A program made the translations under genes and the position numbers. Shown here piece after piece: positions 43,672 through 56,371 of a stretch of 64,000 nt of DNA. Within the stretch, counting starts at the first letter, position 1, and the number at the start of each line of letters is the position of its first letter. This DNA is from Pseudolabrys sp. Root1462 (GTDB lineage Bacteria; Pseudomonadota; Alphaproteobacteria; Rhizobiales; Xanthobacteraceae), in contig NZ_LMFS01000001.1 in assembly GCF_001426945.1 (NCBI RefSeq), positions 541,151 through 605,150 on the forward strand, in the 5' to 3' direction. The notes under the pieces were generated by a model that did not search any database, was not told where the DNA came from, and was given only the letters and a program-made list of their open reading frames with translations.

Positions 43672-45225
43672 TCAGGGCTCGGCGGGCGCGACCTTGTCGA
43701 TCGCGGCGTCGAGTGCCTTTTCATCCGCCAGCATCTTCGGTTTGCGCAGACGAAGATAGACCTGCATCACGATCAGCAGCACCGACACCGAGATGAAGGC
43801 GAGGCTGATCGGATGCTTGAGGAACACCAGAATGTCGCCGCGCGAGATCAGCATGGCGCGACGGAAGTTCTCCTCGAAGCGCGGCCCGAGCACGAAGCCG
43901 AGCAGGATCGGCGCTGGATGGAAATCGAGCAGCAGCAGGATATAGCCGACGAGGCCGATGACCACGGTCTCGCCGACCTGGAACATGTCGTTGTTCGCCG
44001 AGTAGACACCGATGCACGCGAAGAACAGCGCGCTCGGATAGAGATACTTGTACGGGATCGCCAGCAGCTTCACCCAGATGCCGATCATCGGCACGTTGAG
44101 CAGCACAAGCATGATATTGCCGATCCAGAACGACGCCACGAGGCCCCAGAAGATATCCGGATGCTCGCGGATCAATTGCGGGCCGGGAATGATGCCCTGG
44201 ATGAGCAGCGCGCCGAGAATCAGCGCCATCACCGCGTCGCCCGGAATGCCGAGGCTCATGGTCGGGATGAAGTCGCCCTGCACCGAGGAGTGCGTCGCGG
44301 CTTCGGGTGAGGCGACGCCTTCGATCATGCCGGTGCCGAACTTCTCCGGCGTCTTGGAGATCTTCTTTTCCGTCGCGTAGGCAATGAACGAGGCGATGGT
44401 CGGTCCGGTGCCCGGGATCAGTGAACACAGACTGCCGACCAAGGTGCCGCGGAACATCGCCGGCCACGAACGGCGCAGTTCGTCGCGCGTCGGCTTCAGA
44501 TCGGAGAGCCGGACCTTCGTATATTTGGTCTCGACGACGTTGATCTGATTGACGCTCTTCATGAACTCGGCGATGCCGAACAGGCCTAGCGCCAGCGCGA
44601 CGATCTCGACGCCGTCATAGAGATTGGGAATGCCGAAGGTAAAGCGCGGCGAGCCGGTGTCGATATCGGAACCGATGATGCCGATGAGCAGCCCGAGCAG
44701 CGTCATGGCGACGCCCTTGAGCGGCGAGCCGCGCGCCAGTGTCGAGCCGGCGAGCAGACCGAGCAGCATCAGCGAGCAGATTTCCGCGGGGCCGAATTCC
44801 AGCGCCACTTTCACCAGGATCGGCGACAGAAAGATCATCTCGGTGATGCCCCACGACGCGCCGACGAACGAACTGATCACCGTGACGCCGAGCGCGGCAC
44901 CGCCGCGGCCCTGTTTCGTCAATGGGAAGCCGTCGAGGCAGGTCACCGCATGCGGCGGATGGCAGGGCAGGTTGAGCAGGATCGAACAGATCGCGCCGCC
45001 GTACTGCGCGCCGTAGAACACGCCGGCGAGCATCAGAATGGCGCCGACCGGCTTGATGCCGAAGGTCAGCGGCAACAGGATCGAGATGGTAGCCAGGGGG
45101 CCCATGCCCGGCAGCACGCCGACCATGTTGCCGATTAGGACGCCGACGAAGCACCACATGACATTGTGGGGCTCGAGCGCGACGCCGAAACCGTACCAGA
45201 GATCCGTGAGCGCGGTTGAGATCAT
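43672..45225 (-). CDS. tctA: Tripartite tricarboxylate transporter large permease (TctA)
   Basis: A 517-residue membrane protein with about 11-12 helices. The N-terminal GVLPGMGPLATISILLPLTFGI and the second copy IPGTGPTIASFIAYATEKK are the TctA inverted-repeat substrate motifs. It forms the channel with TctB, whose stop TAG lies directly before the TctA ATG. A binding protein of the Bug family is encoded away at 55175. Substrate unknown (citrate, other carboxylates or terephthalate-like acids). Confidence 0.95.
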   Translation of the reverse strand: MISTALTDLWYGFGVALEPHNVMWCFVGVLIGNMVGVLPGMGPLATISILLPLTFGIKPVGAILMLAGVFYGAQYGGAICSILLNLPCHPPHAVTCLDGFPLTKQGRGGAALGVTVISSFVGASWGITEMIFLSPILVKVALEFGPAEICSLMLLGLLAGSTLARGSPLKGVAMTLLGLLIGIIGSDIDTGSPRFTFGIPNLYDGVEIVALALGLFGIAEFMKSVNQINVVETKYTKVRLSDLKPTRDELRRSWPAMFRGTLVGSLCSLIPGTGPTIASFIAYATEKKISKTPEKFGTGMIEGVASPEAATHSSVQGDFIPTMSLGIPGDAVMALILGALLIQGIIPGPQLIREHPDIFWGLVASFWIGNIMLVLLNVPMIGIWVKLLAIPYKYLYPSALFFACIGVYSANNDMFQVGETVVIGLVGYILLLLDFHPAPILLGFVLGPRFEENFRRAMLISRGDILVFLKHPISLAFISVSVLLIVMQVYLRLRKPKMLADEKALDAAIDKVAPAEP

Positions 45226-45699
45226 CTAGTAGCCCCACTTGAAGATTGGGAAGGCCAGCTTCAGCACGTAGGCGAACAGCAGGCAGCCGAATACGGTGAC
45301 GATCGCGGCGAGGATCGCCGAGCTCTTGACCGTCGCGGTGCGGTCGCCGAGCGCCGACACGAAGACGCAGCCGAAGGTGCCGGCCGCCATGCCGAGATAT
45401 TGTCCCAGGAAGATGAAGAGCAGGGGGCCGGCGAGAATGCAGGCCCAGCCGCGCCACTCGCGCTGCTCGGGAAGGATCGTCTCGGCAGGATCGTGCTCGG
45501 TGACGAGCGCGGTGCCGAGGATCAGCAGGCCGACGAAGGTCAGCGCGATGCCCAGCATCATCGGAAACATGCCCGGGCCCATCTGGGTCAGGCTGCCGAG
45601 GTTGTAATTATTGTAGGCGTTGAGGGCGACCGCGACGCCGAGCAGCACGATGAGGCCGCCTGCGTAGAAGTCGCGTTTTTTCAATTGCTCAGCGAACAA
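45226..45699 (-). CDS. tctB: Tripartite tricarboxylate transporter small permease (TctB)
   Basis: A 157-residue membrane protein with four helices. The start region FAEQLKKRDFYAGGLIVLLG and NYNLGSLTQMGPGMFPMMLG is the TctB signature. It is encoded immediately upstream of tctA in the same operon. TTG 45699 is the likely start since GGAGGG is nine bases upstream and no ATG precedes the first helix. Confidence 0.9.
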   Translation of the reverse strand: MFAEQLKKRDFYAGGLIVLLGVAVALNAYNNYNLGSLTQMGPGMFPMMLGIALTFVGLLILGTALVTEHDPAETILPEQREWRGWACILAGPLLFIFLGQYLGMAAGTFGCVFVSALGDRTATVKSSAILAAIVTVFGCLLFAYVLKLAFPIFKWGY

Positions 45700-45857
45700 G
45701 GTCGAAATCCCTCCCTGCGGCGTGCTGTCGCGCGGCGCGCCGCCGCACCCTATGGACCCGGGGCGGTGGAGGTAAAGGGGGAATCTCGCGAACGTGCGAT
45801 TTTTTGGCTGTAGAGCGGGGCAGGCGAGCGCCAGATGGGGCCCTGTTCGCGACGGCG

Positions 45858-46778
45858 TCACCGCCCCATGCGGTGCAACTTCAGAACGCGATAGACGGTG
45901 TCGCTCGCAGGGGTAGGCACGCCGAGTTCGCGGCTCAGCGCCCGCACCTTGCCGGCCAGCCAATCCAGTTCCAGGCGGTTGCCGCGCTCAAGGTCATGCG
46001 CCATCGACGCCTTCATGCCCGGCTCGACCTTGCTCTGCACCGCGGCCATGCGCTCGTCGATGAAGGCGTGATCGAGGGTGACGCCCTTGGCGCGGCCGAC
46101 GGCGAAGGCTTCCTCCATCAGTTGCCGGAAGAAGTCGCGCAATTCGTCGTCGGCGATGATCGGGCCGATCGACGAGCGGAAGGTCGCGGTGGAGCCCGAC
46201 ATCGCTGTGAGGAAGATGAACTTCTCCCAGCGCTCGCGCTCGATGTCGGCGGCGAGCGTGATGTCGAGCTTGGCCGCGGTGCCGTCGGCGACGAAGCGAT
46301 CGAGCGTGGCGTCCGGCTTCCTGTCGGCGCGGCCGAATACCATTTTGGCGAAGGCGCTGGTGTGCTTGATGACACCGGGCGCCGCGATCGTCGTCGCGAT
46401 ATAGGTAGTGCCGCCGACGGTGCGGTCGGCGCCGAGGATCGGGGCGATGCGCTCGACGCTGTCGACGCCGTTCTGCAAGGTGATGACGCGCGTTCCGTCC
46501 CCGACCATCGGCCTGGTGAGTTCGGCGGCCGCTTCGGTGTCCCACAGCTTGACGGCAAACAGCACGACATCGACCGGTCCGACGCTGCGCGGATCGTCGG
46601 TGACGTTCGGCTTCGGCAGATGCAGATCGCCGTGCACGCTCTCGATCTTGAGGCCATTGGCCTTGATGGCGGCGAGATTGCTGCCACGAGCAATAAAGAA
46701 GACATCGTGACCGGCAGCCGCCATTCGCGCGCCGAAATATCCGCCGACGGCACCTGCCGCCATTGCTGCAATACGCAT
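45858..46778 (-). CDS. 2-dehydropantoate 2-reductase family protein
   Basis: A 306-residue NADPH-dependent reductase. GAVGGYFGARMAAAGHDV opens the Rossmann fold, with ITLQNGVDSVE and ERWEKFIFLTAMSG as conserved PanE motifs (Lys and Asn/Glu in the active site). Compared with the copy at 12988 it is closer to a standard ketopantoate reductase in length and motifs. GGGAG precedes the ATG. It could supply pantothenate or reduce another 2-oxo acid. Confidence 0.88.
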   Translation of the reverse strand: MRIAAMAAGAVGGYFGARMAAAGHDVFFIARGSNLAAIKANGLKIESVHGDLHLPKPNVTDDPRSVGPVDVVLFAVKLWDTEAAAELTRPMVGDGTRVITLQNGVDSVERIAPILGADRTVGGTTYIATTIAAPGVIKHTSAFAKMVFGRADRKPDATLDRFVADGTAAKLDITLAADIERERWEKFIFLTAMSGSTATFRSSIGPIIADDELRDFFRQLMEEAFAVGRAKGVTLDHAFIDERMAAVQSKVEPGMKASMAHDLERGNRLELDWLAGKVRALSRELGVPTPASDTVYRVLKLHRMGR

Positions 46779-46825
46779 GAGAACTCCCGCGAACCTTCAC
46801 TCCCGGCCTGCTATAGCACGCGGTC

Positions 46826-46866
46826 ACAAAAAAATGCCCGGCCAAACCGTGAAGGTCTGCCGGGCA
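46826..46866 (-). terminator. Rho-independent terminator of the L,D-transpeptidase gene
   Basis: On the minus strand TGCCCGGC and GCCGGGCA (46859-46866 and 46835-46842) are 8-base arms with a 16-base loop, followed by TTTTTTTG. It lies 29 bases past the stop at 46895. Confidence 0.8.
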
Positions 46867-46894
46867 GTTTTGGAGGTTCAGTCCGTAGAAATCG

Positions 46895-47728
46895 TTAGTA
46901 GAGGCCGCGGGGGCGGATCGAGGCCCAGTTGCGTGCAGCGGGCACCGGATCGGCCGAAGCGTAAGACGACGCGGCTTCGTCGGAGATTTGCATGACCGAC
47001 TGAGCGGGCGCGCGGGTCTTGGCGCGAGCCTCGGTGGTCTGCGGCAGCACGATCACCTTGGCGCCGACCGACACGCGGCTATAGAGATCGATGACGTCTT
47101 CATTGGTGAGACGGATGCAGCCCGACGACACGTCCTTGCCGATGGTGGTCGGATCGTTGGTGCCGTGAATGCGATATTCGGTGCCGCCGATATACATGGC
47201 GCGGGCGCCGAGCGGATTGCCGGGGCCGCCGGCGGTCATGCGCGGCAGATAAGGCTGGCGCGCGATCATCTCGGTCGGCGGATACCAATCCGGCCACTCG
47301 GCCTTGCGGGCGACCTGCTTGACGCCGGACCAGGTGAAGCCTTCGCGGCCGACACCGATGCCGTAGCGCATGGCCTTGCCGTTGCCGAGCACATAATAAA
47401 GGAACGTGTTCGGGGTATCGACAATCACGGTGCCCGGCGCCTCGCGGGTCGGATAATCGACCACCTGGCGCTGCAGGCGCGGATCGAGCTGAGCGTCTTC
47501 ATTGCCGATCTGGCTGTCGTACTGCCCGTCTTCGTTCTGCATATGACCCTGATAGGAGCCCTGCGGTGCATATTGCTGCTGCGGCGCGGTCTGCATCGGC
47601 GGCGCATAATATACGCGCGACTGCTCCGGCTGCGGGCCTTGCAACGACTGCGCCTGCGCGGCGCCCGTCAGGGCGAAGCCGGCGATCAGCGCAGCGAGCG
47701 AAATGGCGGTGTTGCGATTGTTAAGCAT
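46895..47728 (-). CDS. YkuD-type L,D-transpeptidase with EcfG-type promoter
   Basis: A 277-residue exported peptidoglycan enzyme. Signal peptide to about residue 27; then a Gln/Tyr/Pro-rich linker (about 28-95) and a YkuD domain (about 98-225) with the catalytic motif HGTNDPTTIGKDVSSGCIR. It is paralogous to the gene at 14896, with extended N- and C-terminal tails. GAGGG precedes the ATG. An exact GGAAC-N17-CGTT promoter 40 bases upstream implies use of L,D-cross-linking in general stress. Confidence 0.92.
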   Translation of the reverse strand: MLNNRNTAISLAALIAGFALTGAAQAQSLQGPQPEQSRVYYAPPMQTAPQQQYAPQGSYQGHMQNEDGQYDSQIGNEDAQLDPRLQRQVVDYPTREAPGTVIVDTPNTFLYYVLGNGKAMRYGIGVGREGFTWSGVKQVARKAEWPDWYPPTEMIARQPYLPRMTAGGPGNPLGARAMYIGGTEYRIHGTNDPTTIGKDVSSGCIRLTNEDVIDLYSRVSVGAKVIVLPQTTEARAKTRAPAQSVMQISDEAASSYASADPVPAARNWASIRPRGLY

Positions 47729-47768
47729 CTTACCCTCGACCACGAAGTGTCGTGACATCCGTGTATCG

Positions 47769-47794
47769 AACGGCGTGGGTAGGGCCTATGTTCC
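47769..47794 (-). promoter_or_regulatory. EcfG-type general stress promoter
   Basis: Minus strand: GGAAC (47790-47794), 17 bases, CGTT (47769-47772), an exact consensus match with 40 bases to the L,D-transpeptidase ATG at 47728. Confidence 0.65.
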
Positions 47795-47862
47795 CAATCA
47801 CAATTCGCTCAATTTTTGGAGCGTGAGGGAACCAATTGAAATTGTGCCTTTTTTCAGCGTCG

Positions 47863-48363
47863 TCACTTGCGGTGATGCCAGCCGACAACGGCATCCGGCG
47901 CGCTGTCGGTTGAAGCGAAATAAGGTTTGATATCGAGAAGCGGCGTGCCGTCGAGACAATCGAGACCGACGACGGTGAGACGGTTGGCATCGACGTCGTA
48001 GAGTTTGACGACGCTCATCGCGATCGGATTCGGTCGCGCCGGTGAGCGCAGGGCAAAGGTGCCGCGCTGGACGCCGTATTGACCCGGCACCTGACGGACC
48101 AGGTTTCGCGGCGACTTGTCCATCCAGTAGAGCAGCACGAGGTGGGTGCAGGTCTCGACCTCCTTCAGCGCCGGTGCCCACTTGGGATCGACCTCGACGG
48201 TGCAGACGGCGTCGGATTCGCGGGCGTTCTTCGGGCACTGCTTGCGCTCAGTCCACGGCGTGTGGATGCGGCCGATGAAGTAGAGCCCGGCATCGAATTT
48301 GGCCGGGAGCTCGACGGCGACCTCGCCCTCGCGGGGGCCAAATTCGGGGGATGATGGGGGCAT
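47863..48363 (-). CDS. trmO: tRNA (N6-threonylcarbamoyladenosine37-N6)-methyltransferase-like protein
   Basis: A 166-residue protein of the TrmO/TsaA (YaeB) family, SAM-dependent beta-barrel methyltransferases acting on t6A37 of tRNA-Thr. YFIGRIHTPWTERKQCPKN at the start and RGTFALRSPARPNPIAMSVV with the RSPxRPNPI signature are present. The C-terminal extension found in E. coli TrmO is missing, as in many alphaproteobacteria. GGAG precedes the ATG at 48363. It diverges from the ArsR-type regulator. Confidence 0.9.
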   Translation of the reverse strand: MPPSSPEFGPREGEVAVELPAKFDAGLYFIGRIHTPWTERKQCPKNARESDAVCTVEVDPKWAPALKEVETCTHLVLLYWMDKSPRNLVRQVPGQYGVQRGTFALRSPARPNPIAMSVVKLYDVDANRLTVVGLDCLDGTPLLDIKPYFASTDSAPDAVVGWHHRK

Positions 48364-48535
48364 GGCAATCTCCGTCCTGCCCGGGCTTGGCTCAGGCCTC
48401 CATGAGAGGCGCAGGTAGCGAAGGCCGTCGGAACGCCTTTTACCGGGCCATTCACCATGGATTGCCTGAACAAGTCCGGCAACGGCAGCGAGCATAGGGC
48501 AGGCCGGGAAGGCGGGCACCACCCTTGCTACCCCC

Positions 48536-48564
48536 TTGTTAAAGGTATAAAGATATCCTTATAT
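48536..48564 (+). promoter_or_regulatory. Promoter with operator dyad of the ArsR-metF-metH operon
   Basis: TTGTTA (48536-48541), 17 bases, TTATAT (48559-48564). Within the spacer and -10 lies ATAAAGATATCCTTAT (48547-48562), an imperfect dyad with a GATATC centre. The dyad overlaps the -10, so bound regulator would block the promoter. A transcript starting near 48571 excludes the ATG at 48563 and supports the start at 48614. Confidence 0.6.
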
Positions 48565-48613
48565 GGTGGGACCGCGCCCATACGGGCGCCTTTTGGCCTT
48601 AGGCCCGAGACGG

Positions 48614-49621
48614 ATGACCGAGGACCGCGTCCAGCTGGGTTTCGATGCGCTCAACGCCACTCTGAAAGCGGCGGGGGAGGAGACGCGCCTGCGCGTCCTG
48701 GCGCTGCTGGCCGAGGCCGAACTGACCGTCACCGATCTCACCGATATCCTGCGCCAGTCGCAGCCCCGCATCTCCCGGCACCTCAAGCTGCTGGTCGAAG
48801 CCGGGCTGATCGAACGCTTCCGCGAAGGCACCTGGGCCTTTTTCCGCCTCGCCGAACATGGCGGCGCCGCCGAAGTGGCGCGCGCCCTGCTCGACCATCT
48901 CAACCCGCGCGACCAGACCATCGCCCGCGACCGCGAGCGCCTGACGTCGGTGCGGACCGCGCGCGCCGCCGCGGCGCAAGCCTATTTCCGCGAGCACGCC
49001 GCCGACTGGGATCGCATCCGCAAGCTGCACGTCGCCGACGAAGCGGTCGAAGCCGCGATCATCAAGGCGCTGGCCGACAAGCCGTTCCGCTCGCTGCTCG
49101 ATCTCGGCACCGGCACCGGCCGTATGCTTGAACTGTTCGGCCCTGACATCGAGCGCGGCCTCGGCCTCGATCTGTCGCTCGACATGCTGCTGCTGGCGCG
49201 CGACCGGCTCGAGCGCGCGGGCCTCAAGAATTGCAGCGTGCGTCAGGGCGATCTCTACGACCTGCCGATCGCCAACGATTCCTTTGACGTCATCATTCTG
49301 CACCAGGTGCTGCACTTCCTCGATGACGGCGGCCGCGCCATCAAGGAAGCCGCGCGCGTGCTCCGCCCCGGTGGGCGGCTGCTGGTCGTCGACTTCGCGC
49401 CGCATGAACAGGAATTCCTGCGCGAGCAGTTCGCGCATCGACGTCTCGGCTTCGCGCCGGAGACGGTGACGCAGTGGATGATGCAATCCGGCCTCGAGCC
49501 GGTGTTGCAACGGAGCCTCAAGCCCGAGCCTGGCTCGGAAGGCAAGATCGCGGTTTCGCTGTGGCTCGCGCGCGATGTGCGCGCGCTGATGGCGCAGCCC
49601 GCAAGACGAGAGGTCGCGTGA
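48614..49621 (+). CDS. ArsR-family regulator fused to a SAM-dependent methyltransferase domain
   Basis: A 335-residue fusion. Residues about 5-85 form an ArsR winged helix (recognition segment QSQPRISRHLKLLVEAGLI at 49-67) without the metal-binding cysteines of ArsR/SmtB. Residues about 130-310 form a class I methyltransferase fold with LDLGTGTGR (motif I, 163-171) and DVIILHQVLHFLDDGGR. The domain may sense SAM or S-adenosylhomocysteine rather than methylate. Stop overlaps the metF ATG. It matches the ArsR-type methionine-cycle regulators known from Proteobacteria (SahR-like), which is inference. Confidence 0.85.
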   Translation: MTEDRVQLGFDALNATLKAAGEETRLRVLALLAEAELTVTDLTDILRQSQPRISRHLKLLVEAGLIERFREGTWAFFRLAEHGGAAEVARALLDHLNPRDQTIARDRERLTSVRTARAAAAQAYFREHAADWDRIRKLHVADEAVEAAIIKALADKPFRSLLDLGTGTGRMLELFGPDIERGLGLDLSLDMLLLARDRLERAGLKNCSVRQGDLYDLPIANDSFDVIILHQVLHFLDDGGRAIKEAARVLRPGGRLLVVDFAPHEQEFLREQFAHRRLGFAPETVTQWMMQSGLEPVLQRSLKPEPGSEGKIAVSLWLARDVRALMAQPARREVA

Positions 49622-50532
49622 TGATCAGTGCGTTGCGTCCCAGCCGGTTCATGCCGCCCGGCCATAACCGCATCGATGTCTCATTCGAATTCTTCCCGCC
49701 CAAGGACGAGGCGATGGAGAAGACGTTGTGGGAATCGATCACGCGGCTGGCGCCGCTGGCGCCGCAATTCGTCTCGGTCACCTACGGCGCGGGCGGCTCG
49801 ACGCGCGAGCGCACCCACGCGACCGTCAAGCGCATTCTGGCCGAAACGGCGCTGACGCCGGCTGCCCATCTGACTTGCGTCGCCGCGACCCGCGAAGAGA
49901 TCGACAGCATCGTTCGCAACTATCACGACGCCGGCGTGCGCCATATCGTGGCGCTGCGCGGCGATCCGATCTCCGGCGCCGGCGACAAGTACACGCCGCA
50001 TCCGGGCGGGTATGAAAACGCCGCCGATCTCGTCGCCGGCATCAAGCGCATCGCCCCGGATATCGAAGTTTCGGTGTCGGCCTATCCGGAGCGGCATCCC
50101 GATTCACCGACCGTCGAAGCCGATATCGACATGCTCAAGCGTAAGGTCGATGCCGGCGCGACGCGGGCGATGACGCAGTTCTTCTTCGAGAACGATCTCT
50201 ACTTCCGTTATCTCGACCGGGTGCGTGCCCGCGGCATCGATATTCCGATCGTGCCGGGCATCCTGCCGGTGCAGAACTTCGGCGCGGCGCGCAACTTCGC
50301 AACCCGCGCGGGCGCCACCGTGCCGGCCTGGCTCGCCGAGCGCTTCGCCGGGCTCGACCACGATCCGGCGACGCGCAAGCTCATCGCCGCCGCGGTCGCC
50401 GCGGAACAGGCCATCGACCTTCTGGATCGCGGTGTCACCACGTTCCACTTCTACACCATGAACCGCGCCGATCTCGTTTACGCGATCTGCCACCTGCTGG
50501 GGCTGCGGCCGCAGGTGCAACAGGCTGCCTGA
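49621..50532 (+). CDS. metF: Methylenetetrahydrofolate reductase
   Basis: A 303-residue FAD enzyme producing 5-methyl-tetrahydrofolate for methionine synthesis. [17 protein letters not shown] (active-site Glu), [24 protein letters not shown] and ALRGDP are the family motifs. The stop of the regulator and the metF ATG share one base (TGATG), so translation is coupled; metH follows 17 bases after the stop. Confidence 0.97.
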   Translation: MISALRPSRFMPPGHNRIDVSFEFFPPKDEAMEKTLWESITRLAPLAPQFVSVTYGAGGSTRERTHATVKRILAETALTPAAHLTCVAATREEIDSIVRNYHDAGVRHIVALRGDPISGAGDKYTPHPGGYENAADLVAGIKRIAPDIEVSVSAYPERHPDSPTVEADIDMLKRKVDAGATRAMTQFFFENDLYFRYLDRVRARGIDIPIVPGILPVQNFGAARNFATRAGATVPAWLAERFAGLDHDPATRKLIAAAVAAEQAIDLLDRGVTTFHFYTMNRADLVYAICHLLGLRPQVQQAA

Positions 50533-50549
50533 AGTCCGGAGTTCCTGAC

Positions 50550-54296
<3,747 letters not shown>

Positions 54297-54365
54297 GACG
54301 AATTCTATACCGAATTTACGCGTTCGAAATTCCCGCAGCCATAAGGTGCGTGCGGGGACGACAGA

Positions 54366-54584
54366 ATGCTGTTTTGTGCGTATGGCTCGATTGAACGCCA
54401 GCCGGATGGCCGCTGGCTGTGCCGACAGACGACGACGGTCACCGGGCCTTACGGGCCGGTCGATGTGAAAGCCGGCCAGGTGTTCATGCCGAATTCGTCG
54501 TTCGCCGGGTTCGATGATTTCACCGATCATCTGCAGAAGGTCGCGACGCTCGTTTCATCGAAGCCGCCGCATGAATGGGGCTGA
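54366..54584 (+). CDS. Small hypothetical protein, 72 aa
   Basis: A 72-residue protein, YGSIERQPDGRWLCRQTTTVTG at the start and an amphipathic C-terminus. The strand-turn-strand N-terminal part with Gly-Pro turns suggests a small beta fold; two cysteines are present. GGGGACG precedes the ATG. It stands alone after metH, just before the convergent 27-residue gene. No family recognised. Confidence 0.6.
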   Translation: MLFCAYGSIERQPDGRWLCRQTTTVTGPYGPVDVKAGQVFMPNSSFAGFDDFTDHLQKVATLVSSKPPHEWG

Positions 54585-54602
54585 CGCCCACGCGCCTCGT
54601 CA

Positions 54603-54636
54603 TAAAAAACACCGGAGAGAGCGCTCTCTCCGGTGT
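54603..54636 (-). terminator. Strong Rho-independent terminator, minus strand
   Basis: A 28-base perfect palindrome, ACACCGGAGAGAGC (54609-54622) with its complement (54623-54636), followed on the minus strand by TTTTTTATG. It lies 34 bases past the stop of the 27-residue gene at 54671 and may also stop plus-strand transcripts. Confidence 0.8.
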
Positions 54637-54670
54637 CGGTTGTTGGGGTGATGGCGTTACGTCCTGTTTC

Positions 54671-54754
54671 CTAGAAAGCTCCCAGCAGAACAGCGCCAAC
54701 AAAAGCGAATACGGCGCACACAGCCAGGACGTTCAAGCGGAGAGCAAGGTTCAC
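54671..54754 (-). CDS. 27-residue single-pass membrane protein
   Basis: A 27-codon gene starting GTG at 54754 with an excellent ribosome binding site (AGGGAGG, five bases ahead). The peptide is VNLALRLNVLAVCAVFAFV followed by GAVLLGAF: an amphipathic start, then one membrane segment with a single Cys. The gene ends before a strong terminator, completing a monocistronic unit. Too short for most annotation pipelines. Function unknown; regulatory membrane peptide is the natural guess. Confidence 0.6.
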   Translation of the reverse strand: MNLALRLNVLAVCAVFAFVGAVLLGAF

Positions 54755-55174
54755 AAGCGCCTCCCTGGTTGTTTGACCGGAATCTATCAGGCCAATTGTG
54801 ACATCCGAAGGATGTTGCGCTGCGAAAAAGCAAAAACGAAATAAAACGTCATGCGTTGCCGTCATGTCCGCGGCAAGCGTCTGAAACCGCGTCGCAAATG
54901 CGACCGCTGCCGAACCTTTCGGCAATGACGAGTGCAGTTCGCCCGCGCAATTGCCGACAAAGCAGCCGGTTTCGTCGCGTTGCACGTGGGCGCGAATGCT
55001 CCGTGCCCGCCCGAACTGCAAAAAATGCATGGGCGCATTCGCCCCGGCGGGCCGCGCAACCGGCACTTGACGCTGGCGAGAGGACTGACATACCGAGCAA
55101 TCACCGCCGTTCGGCGTCAGGCCGTCGCTCGAATGGACGCGATCAAATCATACAATGCCGGCCTGGGAGGTTTC
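54755..55174. other. Intergenic stretch without a supported gene
   Basis: No reading frame with a ribosome binding site was seen here. The frame of the Bug-type gene is open upstream to 54932, but the signal peptide and GGGAGG site fix its start at 55175. The left part should hold the promoter of the 27-residue gene; a one-mismatch EcfG element (GCAAC-N16-CGTT, 54835-54859, minus strand) is present. Confidence 0.45.
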
Positions 55175-56146
55175 ATGCGGTTCTTTCGAACGCTTGCCGT
55201 TGCCTTGCTCGTCGTCGGCGCCGCCGCGCTGTCGGTCCTTCAATCGCAAGCCGCTGACTGGCCAAGCCGGACGGTGCGCTTCATCATTCCGCTCGGACCG
55301 GGATCCGGCGCCGACATCACCGCGCGCATCCTCGCCGACAAGCTGCAGACCAAGTGGGGCCAGTCCGTCGTGGTCGAGAACCGCCCGGGCGGCGACGCCA
55401 TGATCGCGATGAACGCCGTCATCGCCGCCAACGACGATCACGTGTTGCTGTTCGCGCCGGCCTCGACTTTCACCGCCCATCCGCTGCTGCACGACAAACT
55501 GCCTTATCAGCGCGATGCGCTGGTGCCGGTCGCCCGCGTCACCAATACGCTGATCGCGCTCGGCGTGCCGGCCGACCTCGGCGTTTCCTCGATCAAGGAA
55601 CTGGTGGCGAAGATCAAGGCCGAGCCGGGCAAACTGAACTACGCCTCGGTCACCGGCGCGAACGACCTGTTGTTCGCCGCCTTCCTCAAGACCGAGAAGC
55701 TCGAGATGACGAAGGTGCCGTACAAGGATCCGGTCAGCGCGATCAATGACGTCGCGGAAGGCCGCATCCAGGCTTTCGTCGGCGCCTACGCGATCATGCG
55801 GCCGCGTGTGCAGCAGGGCAAAGTGAAGGTCATCGCGTTGACCAATGTGGACCACGCCAAGTCGCTGGACGACATCCCGACCGCGGCCGAAGCCGGCTAT
55901 AAGTCGCTCGAACTCGACGGCCTTGTCGGCGTTCTCGGACCGAAGTCGGTCGCGCCCGACGTGCGCAAGAAGATCGCGAGCGACATTCGCGGCATCCTCG
56001 ACGATCCGGCGATCAACGCCAAGCTGGTCGCCACCGGGCAGGTGGTCAATCCCGGCTCGCCTGACGAGTTCGCCGCGGCGCTCAAGGATCAGACCGACAA
56101 GGTCGCGGACATCGGCAAGATCCTCGGAATCAAGGCCGCCGAGTAG
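55175..56146 (+). CDS. Bug family substrate-binding protein (TctC-type)
   Basis: A 323-residue periplasmic binding protein. Signal peptide (about 1-26, ending QAADWPS), then the Bug opening TVRFIIPLGPGSGADITARI, VVENRPGGDAMIA and a middle ...VPYKDPVSAINDVAEGRIQ. Bug proteins serve TctAB transporters; the only TctAB here lies 10 kb away on the other strand, so pairing is not certain. GGGAGG at 55165-55170 sets the start. Confidence 0.93.
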   Translation: MRFFRTLAVALLVVGAAALSVLQSQAADWPSRTVRFIIPLGPGSGADITARILADKLQTKWGQSVVVENRPGGDAMIAMNAVIAANDDHVLLFAPASTFTAHPLLHDKLPYQRDALVPVARVTNTLIALGVPADLGVSSIKELVAKIKAEPGKLNYASVTGANDLLFAAFLKTEKLEMTKVPYKDPVSAINDVAEGRIQAFVGAYAIMRPRVQQGKVKVIALTNVDHAKSLDDIPTAAEAGYKSLELDGLVGVLGPKSVAPDVRKKIASDIRGILDDPAINAKLVATGQVVNPGSPDEFAAALKDQTDKVADIGKILGIKAAE

Positions 56147-56181
56147 CGCAGGCGGTTTGTCGAAGACGCGTCACACATTTT

Positions 56182-56229
56182 GATCACCGGGCATGGCTCG
56201 TCGAAGACGGGCGTGAATGTCCGGTGATC
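56182..56229. repeat. Long-loop inverted repeat after the Bug gene
   Basis: Nine-base perfect arms GATCACCGG (56182-56190) and CCGGTGATC (56221-56229) with a 30-base loop; the loop contains a second copy of GTCGAAGACG found at 56159-56168. It has no U tract. Confidence 0.4.
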
Positions 56230-56371
56230 GATGATGAGTGGCCCGATTTTCACTCGTGCCGATAACGTCGAAGCGCAGCGGCAAACGCTTTTAACGGTTC
56301 CTTAGCCTTACCGCTTTCCTGCGGGAACGCATTGAAGTCTCGTTAAAGATAACCGCCGCAATTTACCGGCC

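Noticed and set aside
56232-56306. 24-codon ORF between the Bug gene and the extensin-like gene
   Set aside because: No ribosome binding site and no hydrophobic or conserved pattern.
56324-56344. GGAAC followed by CGTT before the extensin-like gene
   Set aside because: The spacer is 12 bases, too short for an EcfG-type promoter.
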